From JAIBJN01 sp963811635 (lineage in GTDB: Bacteria; Actinomycetota; Thermoleophilia; Gaiellales; Gaiellaceae), in contig CAWESB010000020.1 in assembly GCA_963811635.1 (NCBI GenBank), positions 1-64,000 on the forward strand: a DNA stretch of 64,000 bases, read 5' to 3'. The notes under the pieces are model-generated. The model saw only the letters and a program-made list of their open reading frames with translations. It had not been told where the DNA came from and made no database searches. Positions within the stretch are counted from its first letter, which is position 1. Each line of letters opens with the position of its first letter. This document shows positions 1 to 8,010 of the stretch, one piece after another. A program made the position numbers and the translations under genes.

Positions 1-12
1 AAAGTCGAGTCC

Positions 13-35
13 GCTCGTGACAATCTGTTACGAGC
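13..35 (-). terminator. weak hairpin downstream of the SufT-like gene
   Basis: Six-base arms (GCTCGT and ACGAGC) enclose an 11-base loop just past the stop of the minus-strand gene that ends at 40. There is no clear T-tract, so this is only a possible terminator. Confidence 0.25.
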
Positions 36-39
36 TGGG

Positions 40-339
40 CTAGCCGAAGCCGAGGATGAACTTCGCGTCGTCGGACATCCGCTCCGGGCTCCAGGGCGGG
101 TCCCACGTCAGCTCCGTCTCGACAGCCTCGATGCCGTCCAGGCTCGAGACGACGTCGCGGATCTGCTCCTCGATCATCGGGCCGACCGGGCAGCCCATCG
201 ACGTGAGGCTGTAAGTGACGTGCGCCTTCGGCCCGTCGACCTCGGCGTCGTAGAGGAGGCCGAGCTCGACGATGTCCATTCCGAGCTCCGGGTCCTCGAC
301 CACCCGCAACGCTTCGAAGATCTCCTCGCGTGTCGGCAT
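40..339 (-). CDS. MIP18/DUF59 family (SufT/PaaD-like) Fe-S assembly protein
   Basis: Small cytosolic protein of the DUF59 family. Characterised members help assemble or deliver iron-sulfur clusters. At 99 residues it is a single domain of normal length. The family's conserved cysteine is seen in TSMGCPVGP (Cys50), and the N-terminal helix carries the usual VEDPELGMDIVELGL pattern. The ATG start lies nine bases after the stop of the upstream GlpX-like gene, so it is probably the last gene of that transcript. No SUF genes are present in the window, so the role rests on family membership alone. Confidence 0.88.
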   Translation of the reverse strand: MPTREEIFEALRVVEDPELGMDIVELGLLYDAEVDGPKAHVTYSLTSMGCPVGPMIEEQIRDVVSSLDGIEAVETELTWDPPWSPERMSDDAKFILGFG

Positions 340-348
340 ACCTGAAGG

Positions 349-1323
349 CTACCCAAGCAGACGCACCTCTTCGCGCCGGTCGCGCGCGAAGAAGTGAATG
401 CCGTCGACGAAGCGCACCCAGTTGTGGCGGGTGCACATGACCAGCGAATGCGTGCGTGCGCTGTCCGTGAGGAAGCGCACGCCGCGCAGAAGGTCGCCGT
501 TCGTGACGCCCGTCGCGGCGACGATCACCTCGCCGGGTGCCAGCTCCTCGGTTTCGAAGACCTTGTAGAGATCGTCGATCCCGTACTCCTGGGCCTGCTC
601 GATCTCGCCGCGCGAGGTGGGCCAGAACTGCGCCTGCAGCTTGCCGCCGAGGCAGCGGAGCGCGGCGGCGGAGAGAACGGCCTGGCGGGCGCCACCGATC
701 CCGACCGCGATGTGGTCGTTCGTGCCGCGTACCGCGGCCGTGACCGAGGCGGTCACGTCGCCGTCCTGGATCAGCTTGATGCGCGCGCCCGCGGCGCGTA
801 TCTCCTCGATCAGGTCGTGGTGGCGCGGCCGGTCGAGCACGATCGCGGTGATGTCGCCGGGCCGCCGGCCATAGGCGTCCGCGACCGCGGCGACGTTCTC
901 GCCGATCGACTTGGCGAGGTCGATCCGCCCGGCGGCGACCGGCCCCACCGCGATCTTGCGCATGTACATCTGCGGCAGCTGCGGGAAGGAGCCCGCCTCG
1001 CCGACGGCGATCATCGACATGGCGCCGTAGTCGCCGCGGGCCACGACCGCGCGCCCCTCGAGCGGGTCGACCGCGAGGTCGACCTCGTCGCCCCCGCTCC
1101 CCACGGTCGCGCCGATGGCGAGGACGTCCGCCTCCTCGTCGCCGCCCACGACCACGCGGCCGGTGATGTCGAGCTGGTCCAACCCTTCGCGCATCGCCGT
1201 GGCGGCCGACTCCTCGGCGCCCTTGACGTCACCGCGCCCCAGCCAGCGGGCGCCGGCGAGAGCCGCGCGCTCGGTGACGGCGGCGTACGCCTCGCACTGG
1301 CAGCGAAGCTCGGGAGCGCTCAA
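349..1323 (-). CDS. GlpX-like (class II fructose-1,6-bisphosphatase fold) protein, divergent paralogue
   Basis: 324-residue protein with the GlpX fold: GRGD near the N-terminus, the AVDPLEGR metal/phosphate motif near residue 80, and RCLGG near residue 230. It departs from the GlpX at 43077-44069 at key sites. DPLEGT is DPLEGR here, the IGEGE segment is VGGDE, and the TPEG loop (conserved glutamate) is ARQA. The start is read as TTG at 1323 because homology begins exactly there and the TTG overlaps the upstream TGA stop (TTGA). It is the fourth gene of the cyclic diphosphoglycerate cassette. A sugar-bisphosphatase fold is clear. Fructose-1,6-bisphosphatase activity is doubtful, and a phosphatase acting on a related phosphoester is an inference. 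Confidence 0.85.
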   Translation of the reverse strand: MSAPELRCQCEAYAAVTERAALAGARWLGRGDVKGAEESAATAMREGLDQLDITGRVVVGGDEEADVLAIGATVGSGGDEVDLAVDPLEGRAVVARGDYGAMSMIAVGEAGSFPQLPQMYMRKIAVGPVAAGRIDLAKSIGENVAAVADAYGRRPGDITAIVLDRPRHHDLIEEIRAAGARIKLIQDGDVTASVTAAVRGTNDHIAVGIGGARQAVLSAAALRCLGGKLQAQFWPTSRGEIEQAQEYGIDDLYKVFETEELAPGEVIVAATGVTNGDLLRGVRFLTDSARTHSLVMCTRHNWVRFVDGIHFFARDRREEVRLLG

Positions 1324-2243
1324 GTCCTGGCCTGGTCCTGGGCCCGCTCGACCTCGGCGAGCACCAGGTGGATGACCCCGTTGACGGCGCTTTCCATGCG
1401 GGTGTTCTCGATCACGGGCACACCGGCCTTCTCGGCGCGCTCGATCAGGTAGTCCTGGATCCCGCGGATCTCCGGGAGCGCGCGCAGGTACTTCTGCATC
1501 GGGCGCAGGCCCTGCGAGCCCGCGTCGCGGATCCAGAAGTGGCGCGCGTGCTCGTCCTCGTCCGGAATCGCGAGCATGCACTGGACGACGACGGCGCCGT
1601 CGTAGGAGCGCGGGAGCGCGCCGGGGACGACGTGGACGCCCTCGACGGCGAGCGAGTAGCGCTCCTCCAGAGCTCTCGCGATCACCGCCTTGACGCCGAC
1701 GAGCACGTTGCGGGTCTGCTCCTTGAAGCCGAGCAGCGCGGCGTCGGCCTCCTCGCCCTCGTGGATCCGCACGGCCGGGCCCGCCTCGAAGCTCGAGTAG
1801 TGGATCGACGGCATGAACTTCTGCGAGAAGAACGCGCGCATCGTCTGGCGGACCGTGTCGGTCGAGGTCACGCGCGTGATGCCGAGGCGGTGGGCGATCT
1901 CTGTCGCGAGCGTCGACTTGCCGGTCCCGGTGGCGCCGCCGACGAGGAGCACGATCGGCAGGTCGAGCTCGCGGAGCGCCTGCAGGCGCCGGAGCAGGAG
2001 CACCGCGTCCTCGCCCTCGTGCTCGGCGAGGACGGACGCGGCCACGTCGTAGAGGCGCTCGGCCCCGACGGCCTCGTCTTCGCGGCCGCGCACCAGCTCG
2101 CCCTCGATCAGCCGGGCAAGCTCGTACGCGCGCTCGGGCCGGATTCCCGTCCCCATCAGCGTCTTCGCCATCAGGCCCTTCGAATACGGAAGCTGGACGT
2201 GCTCGGAGACGAGGGCCTCGGGCGGGCGGCGATCGCTGCTCAC
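1320..2243 (-). CDS. 2-phosphoglycerate kinase
   Basis: Predicted to phosphorylate 2-phosphoglycerate to 2,3-bisphosphoglycerate with ATP, the first step of cyclic 2,3-diphosphoglycerate synthesis in methanogens. The 307 residues begin with an ATP-cone-like segment (about 20-80), followed by a kinase domain with Walker A GGATGTGKST (102-111) and a lid region rich in R and H. The GTG start at 2243 overlaps the stop of the cDPG synthetase gene (GTGA), and its own TGA overlaps the TTG of the GlpX-like gene. Its position next to cDPG synthetase supports the substrate assignment over other small kinases. Confidence 0.88.
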   Translation of the reverse strand: MSSDRRPPEALVSEHVQLPYSKGLMAKTLMGTGIRPERAYELARLIEGELVRGREDEAVGAERLYDVAASVLAEHEGEDAVLLLRRLQALRELDLPIVLLVGGATGTGKSTLATEIAHRLGITRVTSTDTVRQTMRAFFSQKFMPSIHYSSFEAGPAVRIHEGEEADAALLGFKEQTRNVLVGVKAVIARALEERYSLAVEGVHVVPGALPRSYDGAVVVQCMLAIPDEDEHARHFWIRDAGSQGLRPMQKYLRALPEIRGIQDYLIERAEKAGVPVIENTRMESAVNGVIHLVLAEVERAQDQART

Positions 2244-3535
2244 GCGGCCGTCCTCTCGGCGACGACGGCGTCGGCGAGGCTCGTGACGGCCGCATCGAGG
2301 TCCGCCTCGCCCGGAAGCGGGACGACCGCGTTGTTCGCGAAGACGACGGGCACGCCACGCGTGTCGGCCGCCTCGGCGACGACGTCGATCGCAGCTGCCT
2401 TGATCTCGGTCAGGAACACCTCGGCCTCGGCGGCGGCCGGTGAGTCGAGCTCCTGCAGGAGCTCGACGCGGTTGGCGAGGCTGCCGGAGACGAGGACGAC
2501 CTCGGCGCCGTGCTCGCGCTCGAGGTGCTCGCGCAGCCGGTCGTGGATGGCTGCGGGCGCCGTCGAGAAGAACGCGACCCGGCGGCCCGCGACCGGCTCG
2601 ACCGGCGTCGGGCGCAGGACGGTGGCGATCACCGGAAGCCCGGGATCGACGCCCGCGATCTCGGCGCGGACGTCGGCGATGCGCTCCGCGGAGGCGAGCG
2701 GCTCCTCGCACATCGTCAGGACGACGAGGTCGCTGAGGAAGAGACGGTAGGCGCCCAGGTAGCCGGCAGCGGTGCCGGGCTCCTGGTGCGCGCCGGCGAC
2801 GATGATCCGCCGGCCGGCCTCGACGGGCGGGATCGTCGCCCCGCTCGCCTCGAGGAGCACGAGGTCGGGCTCCATCTCGGCGGCCATCTGCGCCGCCTGG
2901 CCGACGTTGGAGACGAACGGCTCGCCGGCGAGCCCGCCCCCGCAGCGCCGCGCGCCGACGGTGACGACGCCCGCGAACGCCGCGTCCTCCAGGTAGTCGG
3001 AGGCCGCGTGGATGCCGGAGCGCGAGAGGGCGAGCAGGTCGGCGAGCGTCGGGGAGGCCTGGGTCACGACCGGCTGCGCGGGGCCGCCGCGGCCCATGGC
3101 GACGACAACGACGTCGCGCGAGCGCGCGAGCAGGCGCGCGACGTGGCCCGCCACCGCGGTCTTCCCCACGCGCTTGCCCGTGCCGATGACCGCCAGCGCC
3201 GGCTGTGCGTAGGGCATGAAGCGGACCGGGTCGAGCCGAAAGTCCGAGCCCACGTAGGGCAGCCCGTTCGCGAGCGCGCGCGAGGCGAGCCGGAACCGGC
3301 GCCTCGGCCCGGCGACCGGCTCGTCGGAGAGGTCGACCACGACGTCCACGTCCACTTCGACCAGCGCGTCGGCCAGCTTGTTCCAGAGGGGCACGCCGTA
3401 GTCCGGCACCCCGCCGCGAAGCTTCTCGGAGCCGCCGAGCATGACCGCCCCGATCACCTCGTAGTCGAGCGCGGCGAGCGTCTCGACGACCACGTCCGGG
3501 TAATGCTCCCCGTCGACGAGCACGAGCGCCCTCAC
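2240..3535 (-). CDS. cyclic 2,3-diphosphoglycerate synthetase
   Basis: Predicted to form the intramolecular anhydride of 2,3-bisphosphoglycerate at the expense of ATP. cDPG is a stabilising solute and phosphate store known from thermophilic methanogens. The 431 residues are close to the archaeal length. A Rossmann-like N-terminal part (1-110) precedes a P-loop GTGKRVGKTA (118-127), followed by VVAMGRGGPAQP and a cysteine-containing RRCGGGLAG segment. It starts at GTG 3535, overlapping the phosphoesterase stop (GTGA). The adjacent 2-phosphoglycerate kinase supplies the expected substrate, making a complete two-step route in a bacterium. Confidence 0.87.
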   Translation of the reverse strand: MRALVLVDGEHYPDVVVETLAALDYEVIGAVMLGGSEKLRGGVPDYGVPLWNKLADALVEVDVDVVVDLSDEPVAGPRRRFRLASRALANGLPYVGSDFRLDPVRFMPYAQPALAVIGTGKRVGKTAVAGHVARLLARSRDVVVVAMGRGGPAQPVVTQASPTLADLLALSRSGIHAASDYLEDAAFAGVVTVGARRCGGGLAGEPFVSNVGQAAQMAAEMEPDLVLLEASGATIPPVEAGRRIIVAGAHQEPGTAAGYLGAYRLFLSDLVVLTMCEEPLASAERIADVRAEIAGVDPGLPVIATVLRPTPVEPVAGRRVAFFSTAPAAIHDRLREHLEREHGAEVVLVSGSLANRVELLQELDSPAAAEAEVFLTEIKAAAIDVVAEAADTRGVPVVFANNAVVPLPGEADLDAAVTSLADAVVAERTAA

Positions 3536-4317
3536 GGCCGCCTCGTCAGCTCATCCTCGATCCGGGCCGTGTACTTCTCGTACTCGAGCGTGTCGATCGA
3601 GAACTGGATGATCCGCTCCATCCCGTGGTACGGGTACTTGCGCCAGACGTCCACGTGCCTGTCCTCGATCTCGATCAGGTTGTAGCACGGCCTCGTCTTG
3701 CCCCTCAGGCGCAGCGAGGAAACGGTGCCGGCGTTGACGACGAAGAGGTTCTCGAGCCGCCAGGCGTAGGGGACGTGCTTGTGCCCGGAGAGGACGAGGT
3801 TGACCCCGACGTGCTGCAGGACCTCGAGCGCGTCGCCCGCGTCATAGACCACGTTCCGCTCCCGGCCCGTACCGGGCACCGGCAGCAGGTGGTGGTGGAG
3901 GACGAAGATGCGGAAATCGGCCGGCTCGGCGAACTGCTCCTCGATCCAGCCGTAGCGGCCGCGGCCGATGACGCCGTGGTCGAGGTCGGGCTCCGAGGAG
4001 TCGACCGCGACGACCGTCACGCCCTCGACGCGGAGGACGCGCCGGCGCTCGCCGAACAGCTCCTCGAAGTGGATGTAGCCGACGTTGCGGGAATCGTGGT
4101 TCCCGGGAACGACGACGACATTCTCGCAGTCGAGCCGGTCGAGGTAGCTCTTGGCCTCGGCGTACTCCTGCTGGAAGCCGAACGTCGTCAGGTCACCGGT
4201 GCAGATGACGATCTCCGGCTCGAGCTCGTTGATCTCGTCGATCGCGCGTTCGGCGAGATTCGGGACGAAGTACGGCGAGCCGCAGTGGAGGTCGGAAAAG
4301 TGAGCGATCCTGAACAG
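3532..4317 (-). CDS. calcineurin-like metallophosphoesterase at the head of the cDPG cassette
   Basis: Binuclear metal phosphoesterase of about 261 residues. The motifs run in order: HFSDLHCG (residues 6-13), GDLT, GNHDSR and, near the C-terminus, GHKH. No ATG, GTG or TTG precedes the first motif in frame. CTG at 4317 is chosen because the sequence AAGGGG lies six bases upstream. A later ATG at 4020 would delete the metal-binding D-x-H and GNHD motifs. The stop overlaps the GTG start of cDPG synthetase (GTGA), so the two are translationally coupled. The substrate is unknown. Hydrolysis of cDPG or another phosphoglycerate is a reasonable inference from the operon. Confidence 0.82.
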   Translation of the reverse strand: MFRIAHFSDLHCGSPYFVPNLAERAIDEINELEPEIVICTGDLTTFGFQQEYAEAKSYLDRLDCENVVVVPGNHDSRNVGYIHFEELFGERRRVLRVEGVTVVAVDSSEPDLDHGVIGRGRYGWIEEQFAEPADFRIFVLHHHLLPVPGTGRERNVVYDAGDALEVLQHVGVNLVLSGHKHVPYAWRLENLFVVNAGTVSSLRLRGKTRPCYNLIEIEDRHVDVWRKYPYHGMERIIQFSIDTLEYEKYTARIEDELTRRP

Positions 4318-4393
4318 CGAGTGCCCCTTCGAAGACGGCAGTAGCCGAATTCTAGGGAGGGCCGTCCGGGCTCGTTGCTACCTTTTCAGAAGG

Positions 4394-4753
4394 ATGCGCC
4401 CAGAAAGCGGCGATTTCCAGGATGATTCCGGGACTGTGTTTGCCAACGAGGCCGAGTTGGAGTGCGCGCGCCTCCTCGACTACTACGGCATCCAGTGGGA
4501 GTACGAGCCCCGCACCTTTCCGCTCGAGACGGACGAGGAAGGGCGCATCGTCGAGGCCTTCACGCCCGACTTCTTCCTCCCCGAGCAAGACCTCTATCTC
4601 GAGGTCACCGTGATGAAGCAATCGCTCATCACCCGAAAGAACCGCAAGATCCGGAAGTTCCGGGAGCGGTATCCCGACATCACGGTCAAGCTGTTCACGC
4701 GGCGCGACTTCGAGCGGCTGGGTCAGAAATACGGCCTGAACCTCATTACGTAG
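4394..4753 (+). CDS. small PD-(D/E)XK nuclease-like protein
   Basis: 119-residue protein with a pattern like the restriction-endonuclease fold: an early glutamate in FANEAELECARLL, FTPDFFLP, then LYLEVTVMK in place of the usual E-x-K, and a basic helix (RKNRKIRKFRERYP). It is intact, starts at ATG 4394 and lies just upstream of hpt on the same strand. The fold assignment rests on motif spacing only. No partner methylase is nearby, so a restriction role is not implied. The function is unknown. Confidence 0.72.
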   Translation: MRPESGDFQDDSGTVFANEAELECARLLDYYGIQWEYEPRTFPLETDEEGRIVEAFTPDFFLPEQDLYLEVTVMKQSLITRKNRKIRKFRERYPDITVKLFTRRDFERLGQKYGLNLIT

Positions 4754-4803
4754 AGCCCCGCCCCGGCGAGGTCTATCTCTCCCGCGAGGAGATCTCGGCC
4801 CGC

Positions 4804-5277
4804 GTGGCCGAGCTCGGCGCCGAGATCGGGCGCGACTATGCCGGGCGCGAGCCGATCCTCGTCACCGTCCTCAAGGGCGCATTCATGTTCGCGGCCGACC
4901 TGGCACGGGCGACGCCGATCCCACACGCGATGGACTTCCTCGACCTCGCGGGCTACGGCGGCGACGACCGCGGGCGCAGCCGCATCCGCCTGCTCAAGGA
5001 TCTCGACCTCCCGATCGCGGGCCGGGAAGTCCTGCTCGTCGAGAACGTCGTCGACACCGGGCTGACGCTCAACTACGTCGTCAAGACGCTGACGCTGCGC
5101 AATCCGGCCGGGATCGCCATCTGCACGCTCTTCGACCGCCCGTATCGCCGGCTCGTGGACGACTTGCCCATGCGCTACGTCGGCTTCACCATCCCGGACC
5201 AGTTCTTCCTGGGCTACGGCTTCGATCTGCACGAGCGCTACCGGGGCCTGCCGGACGTCCACGTCGCCGAGGAGTAG
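4804..5277 (+). CDS. hpt: hypoxanthine phosphoribosyltransferase, divergent, start uncertain
   Basis: Purine salvage enzyme that joins hypoxanthine or guanine to PRPP. The PRPP loop LLVENVVDTGLTL and the C-terminal IPDQFFLGYGFD are typical, as is the LKDL segment. The first loop reads AGYG where SSYG is usual. The acidic pair before the loop is E-N rather than E-D. Recognisable homology begins near 4768 (VYLSREEISARV), but no ATG, GTG, TTG or CTG occurs there. The in-frame candidates are GTG 4804, which trims about a dozen residues, and a distant GTG 4462 inside the upstream gene. GTG 4804 is given here. An unusual start codon or a small sequence error near 4750 is possible. Confidence 0.75.
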   Translation: MAELGAEIGRDYAGREPILVTVLKGAFMFAADLARATPIPHAMDFLDLAGYGGDDRGRSRIRLLKDLDLPIAGREVLLVENVVDTGLTLNYVVKTLTLRNPAGIAICTLFDRPYRRLVDDLPMRYVGFTIPDQFFLGYGFDLHERYRGLPDVHVAEE

Positions 5278-5286
5278 CCTCCCGGC

Positions 5287-5913
5287 ATGCCCGGTGAGCT
5301 CGTCGGCTTCCTCGGGGTGGCGGTGCTCGTCATCGTCACGCCTGGGCCGGACACGGCCCTGACGATCCGGAACACGCTCCTGGGCGGACGAGGCGCCGGG
5401 ATCGCGACCGCGTTCGGCGTCGTCGGCGGGCAGGCGGTCTGGGCGCTCGCCACGAGCCTCGGCGTCGCCGCGCTCCTCGTCGCCTCGGAGCCTGCGTTCG
5501 CGGCGGTGCGGCTCGCGGGCGCCGCGTATCTCGTCTTCCTGGGAGTCCAGACGTTGCTGGGCGCGTGGCGCGGCGGCCCGACCGAGCTCGCGGCAGTCAG
5601 CGGGTCCTCCGGCCTTCCCTCGCGCACCGCCGTCCGCCAGGGATTCCTCAGCAACCTCGGGAACCCGAAGATGGCGGCGTTCTTCCCCAGCCTGCTGCCG
5701 CAGTTCGCGCCCGCCGGCGAGCCGGCCTTCCTCCCGCTCCTCGCGCTCGGGCTGCTCTTCTGCACGCTCACGCTCGTCTGGCTGAGCGCCTATGCGGTCG
5801 TCGTTGCCCGGGCCGGCGGCTTCCTGCGCCGGTCGGGCGTTAGGCGAACGCTCGAGGTGGCCACCGGCACCGTCCTCGTCGCGCTCGGGCTGCGACTGGC
5901 GACCGAGCGCTAG
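5287..5913 (+). CDS. LysE/RhtB-family exporter
   Basis: Inner-membrane exporter of amino acids or related small molecules by family. The 208 residues contain about six hydrophobic segments, with the family signature TPGPDT at residues 18-23 and a conserved NPK in SNLGNPKMAAFFPS near 125. The start ATG is nine bases after the hpt stop. The TAG stop overlaps, as CTAG, the stop of the convergent M23 peptidase gene. The substrate cannot be told from sequence. Confidence 0.87.
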   Translation: MPGELVGFLGVAVLVIVTPGPDTALTIRNTLLGGRGAGIATAFGVVGGQAVWALATSLGVAALLVASEPAFAAVRLAGAAYLVFLGVQTLLGAWRGGPTELAAVSGSSGLPSRTAVRQGFLSNLGNPKMAAFFPSLLPQFAPAGEPAFLPLLALGLLFCTLTLVWLSAYAVVVARAGGFLRRSGVRRTLEVATGTVLVALGLRLATER

Positions 5914-7097
5914 AGGTAACCCATCGGGTCGACGGCCGACCCGTTGACGCGCACCTCGAAGTGCAGATGCGGCCCGGTCGAGTTGCCCGTCGAGCCGACG
6001 GCGCCGATCACGGTGCCCTGCGAGACCGACCCACCGCCGACGTAGATCGCAGACTGGTGGCCGTACGCCGTTGCGAGGCCATTGCCGTGGTCGATGATCG
6101 TCAGGTTCCCGTAGCCGCCCATCCAGCCGGCGAAGATGACCGTGCCGGAGGCGGCCGCGCGGATCGACGTCCCGGTCGACGCCGCGATGTCGATGCCCTC
6201 GTGCATCCGGCCCCAGCGCCAGCCGAAGCCGCTCGTGATCACGCCGTTCACCGGCCAGATGAAACCGCTCGAGGACGAGCCGTCTCCGCTCGACCCACCG
6301 GACGAGCTGCGGATCTGCTTCGCGAGCGCGGCGCTCTCGGCCTGGAGGTCGTCGACGGCCTCCTCGGCGTTGGCGCGGCTCGTGCGGACGCCGGCGAGGA
6401 CGCTCTCGCGGTTCGCGCGGGCCGCCGCCAGGGCGTTCTGCTGGGCGACAAGCTCATCGCGAGCCGCCGTCTGCTCGGCCGTCTTTACCGCAAGGACCTC
6501 GGTCTCCTTCGCGACCTCGGCCTTCGTCAGCCGCGTCTGCTCGCGTGCGACCTTGGTCTCACCCCGAAGCCGGCTGATCTGGGCGGTGAGCGCCTGGTCC
6601 TGCCGGCCGATCGTGTCGAAGTACTCGAGCTCGTCGATGAGGTCGCCGAGGCTCTTGATCTGGAGGAGGATCCCGAACGAGTCGGTCTCGTCGCTCTGGT
6701 AGAGCTCGACCAGCCGCTCCTCGAGATGGCGCTGGGCGATCTGGAGCTGGGTCTGGAGGTGCTCGATCTCCTCCGACTGGTCCTGGATGCGCTCATGCAG
6801 CTTCGTCACGCGCGCCCGGTGCGCGGCGAGCTCGGTCTCGAGCTTCGCGACGAGCGCCGAGAGCGAGTCGATGTCGCCCCCGAGCGCCTCGATCCGCTGC
6901 GTCGCGGCAGTGATCTCCGAGGTCAGCGTCCCTTCGCGCGCCTTGGCCGCGGCGATCTCGTCGCGGAGGCCGGAGATCTTTCGGTCGATGTACGCCTTGC
7001 GGTCGCTCGCGGACTGTCCGAGCGCTACGGGGACGCACAGCGCAACGAGCGCCCCCAGGAGCATGACGAGCAGACAGGTGCGGCGAGCGTCAACCAC
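5910..7097 (-). CDS. secreted M23 endopeptidase with N-terminal coiled coil (EnvC/NlpD-like)
   Basis: Predicted peptidoglycan hydrolase or activator. A signal peptide (DARRTCLLVMLLGALVALC, cleavage near VALGQS) is followed by a long coiled coil (about residues 30-240), a Ser/Gly linker and a C-terminal M23 domain with HEGIDIA and GPHLHFEV zinc motifs. The GTG at 7097 gives a well-formed signal peptide. A GTG at 7142 would add 15 residues. No strong ribosome-binding site decides between them. The layout matches septal or cell-wall hydrolases such as EnvC, but catalysis is only predicted. Confidence 0.85.
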   Translation of the reverse strand: MVDARRTCLLVMLLGALVALCVPVALGQSASDRKAYIDRKISGLRDEIAAAKAREGTLTSEITAATQRIEALGGDIDSLSALVAKLETELAAHRARVTKLHERIQDQSEEIEHLQTQLQIAQRHLEERLVELYQSDETDSFGILLQIKSLGDLIDELEYFDTIGRQDQALTAQISRLRGETKVAREQTRLTKAEVAKETEVLAVKTAEQTAARDELVAQQNALAAARANRESVLAGVRTSRANAEEAVDDLQAESAALAKQIRSSSGGSSGDGSSSSGFIWPVNGVITSGFGWRWGRMHEGIDIAASTGTSIRAAASGTVIFAGWMGGYGNLTIIDHGNGLATAYGHQSAIYVGGGSVSQGTVIGAVGSTGNSTGPHLHFEVRVNGSAVDPMGYL

Positions 7098-7212
7098 CGG
7101 AACGATTTCGGCGAGAACACAGGCGTCCCTGCGCGTCCCCACCGGGGGTCTTCGGTCTCGAAGGGCCTTTGTTGTAGCACGGCGACCGGCCGCCGTGCGG
7201 AAATTGCAGGCC

Positions 7213-8010
7213 TTATGCCCTCGGCGCGCGCGAGCGCCGGCGCCGCTTCGTCTCGGGCGCCGGAGGGAGCTCGGGCTCGGGCGGTGGGTCGTCGGGAGCG
7301 GGCTCCGGGATTGGCTCGGGAAACGGCTCCGGGACCCTGGCGGGCTCGGGCGGATCGCCCTCGTCCGGCGGCGGATAGGGCTCGGGGACGCGCGCCGGCT
7401 CGGGGGGCGCCTCCATCAGGCCCGTCGGCGTGATCTCGGCCTGTGCCATCCGCACGCGCTCCTGCATCTGGCCGACGAGGGCCCCGATCTCGGCCTCCTT
7501 CGCGCCGATGCGGGCGGAGACGTCGTCGAGCTGCTCCCTCGCCGCGTCGGCCTCGGCCTGCTCGCCGGCGTGCGTTGCCCGGCCGAGCTCGTGGTAGCCG
7601 CGGCTCCGCTCCGACTGGAGCTCCGCGAGCTCGCGGCGCAGGCGAAAGAGCTCGAGCTGGCCGTGTGAGCGCGCCCCGACGACACGGCGGTGGGCGCTGA
7701 ACCGAGTCCTCGTCGTCCCGAGGAGCGCGCCCACCTCGTGGCGAGCCGCCTTGGTGCGGAGGACGAAGACCACGGCCGCGGCCGCCAGCGCGAGGATGCC
7801 CCATAGCCACACCTGGAGCCCGACGAGCAGGACCCCTCCGCCGGCGAGGGCGATCCCGAGCAGCAGGCTCAGGTCAGGCGACGACCAGTACTTGCGCAGT
7901 CTCACCTCGACGCCCTCGGGGTCGGGCAGCGGGCTGCCGCACTCGGGGCAGAAGCGGCTCTCGCCCGAGACGCTCGCGTTGCAGGTTGGGCAGGTATCAG
8001 CGCGCTGCAT
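7213..8010 (-). CDS. membrane protein with N-terminal zinc ribbon and Pro/Glu-rich tail
   Basis: 265-residue protein of unknown function. An N-terminal zinc ribbon (CPTC and CPEC) is followed by two adjacent membrane segments (about 48-90), a charged coiled coil (about 120-195) and a tail with a repeated PPEPARVPEP unit ending in a basic RRRRSRAPRA stretch. Its ATG at 8010 overlaps the end of the ccmI-like gene by 14 bases, so it follows the cytochrome c maturation genes in the same transcript. Whether it takes part in that process is unknown. Confidence 0.75.
   Translation of the reverse strand: MQRADTCPTCNASVSGESRFCPECGSPLPDPEGVEVRLRKYWSSPDLSLLLGIALAGGGVLLVGLQVWLWGILALAAAAVVFVLRTKAARHEVGALLGTTRTRFSAHRRVVGARSHGQLELFRLRRELAELQSERSRGYHELGRATHAGEQAEADAAREQLDDVSARIGAKEAEIGALVGQMQERVRMAQAEITPTGLMEAPPEPARVPEPYPPPDEGDPPEPARVPEPFPEPIPEPAPDDPPPEPELPPAPETKRRRRSRAPRA

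Noticed and set aside
4462..4803. Starting hpt at GTG 4462
   Set aside because: This would lie wholly inside the nuclease-like gene in another frame and add over 100 residues with no homology.
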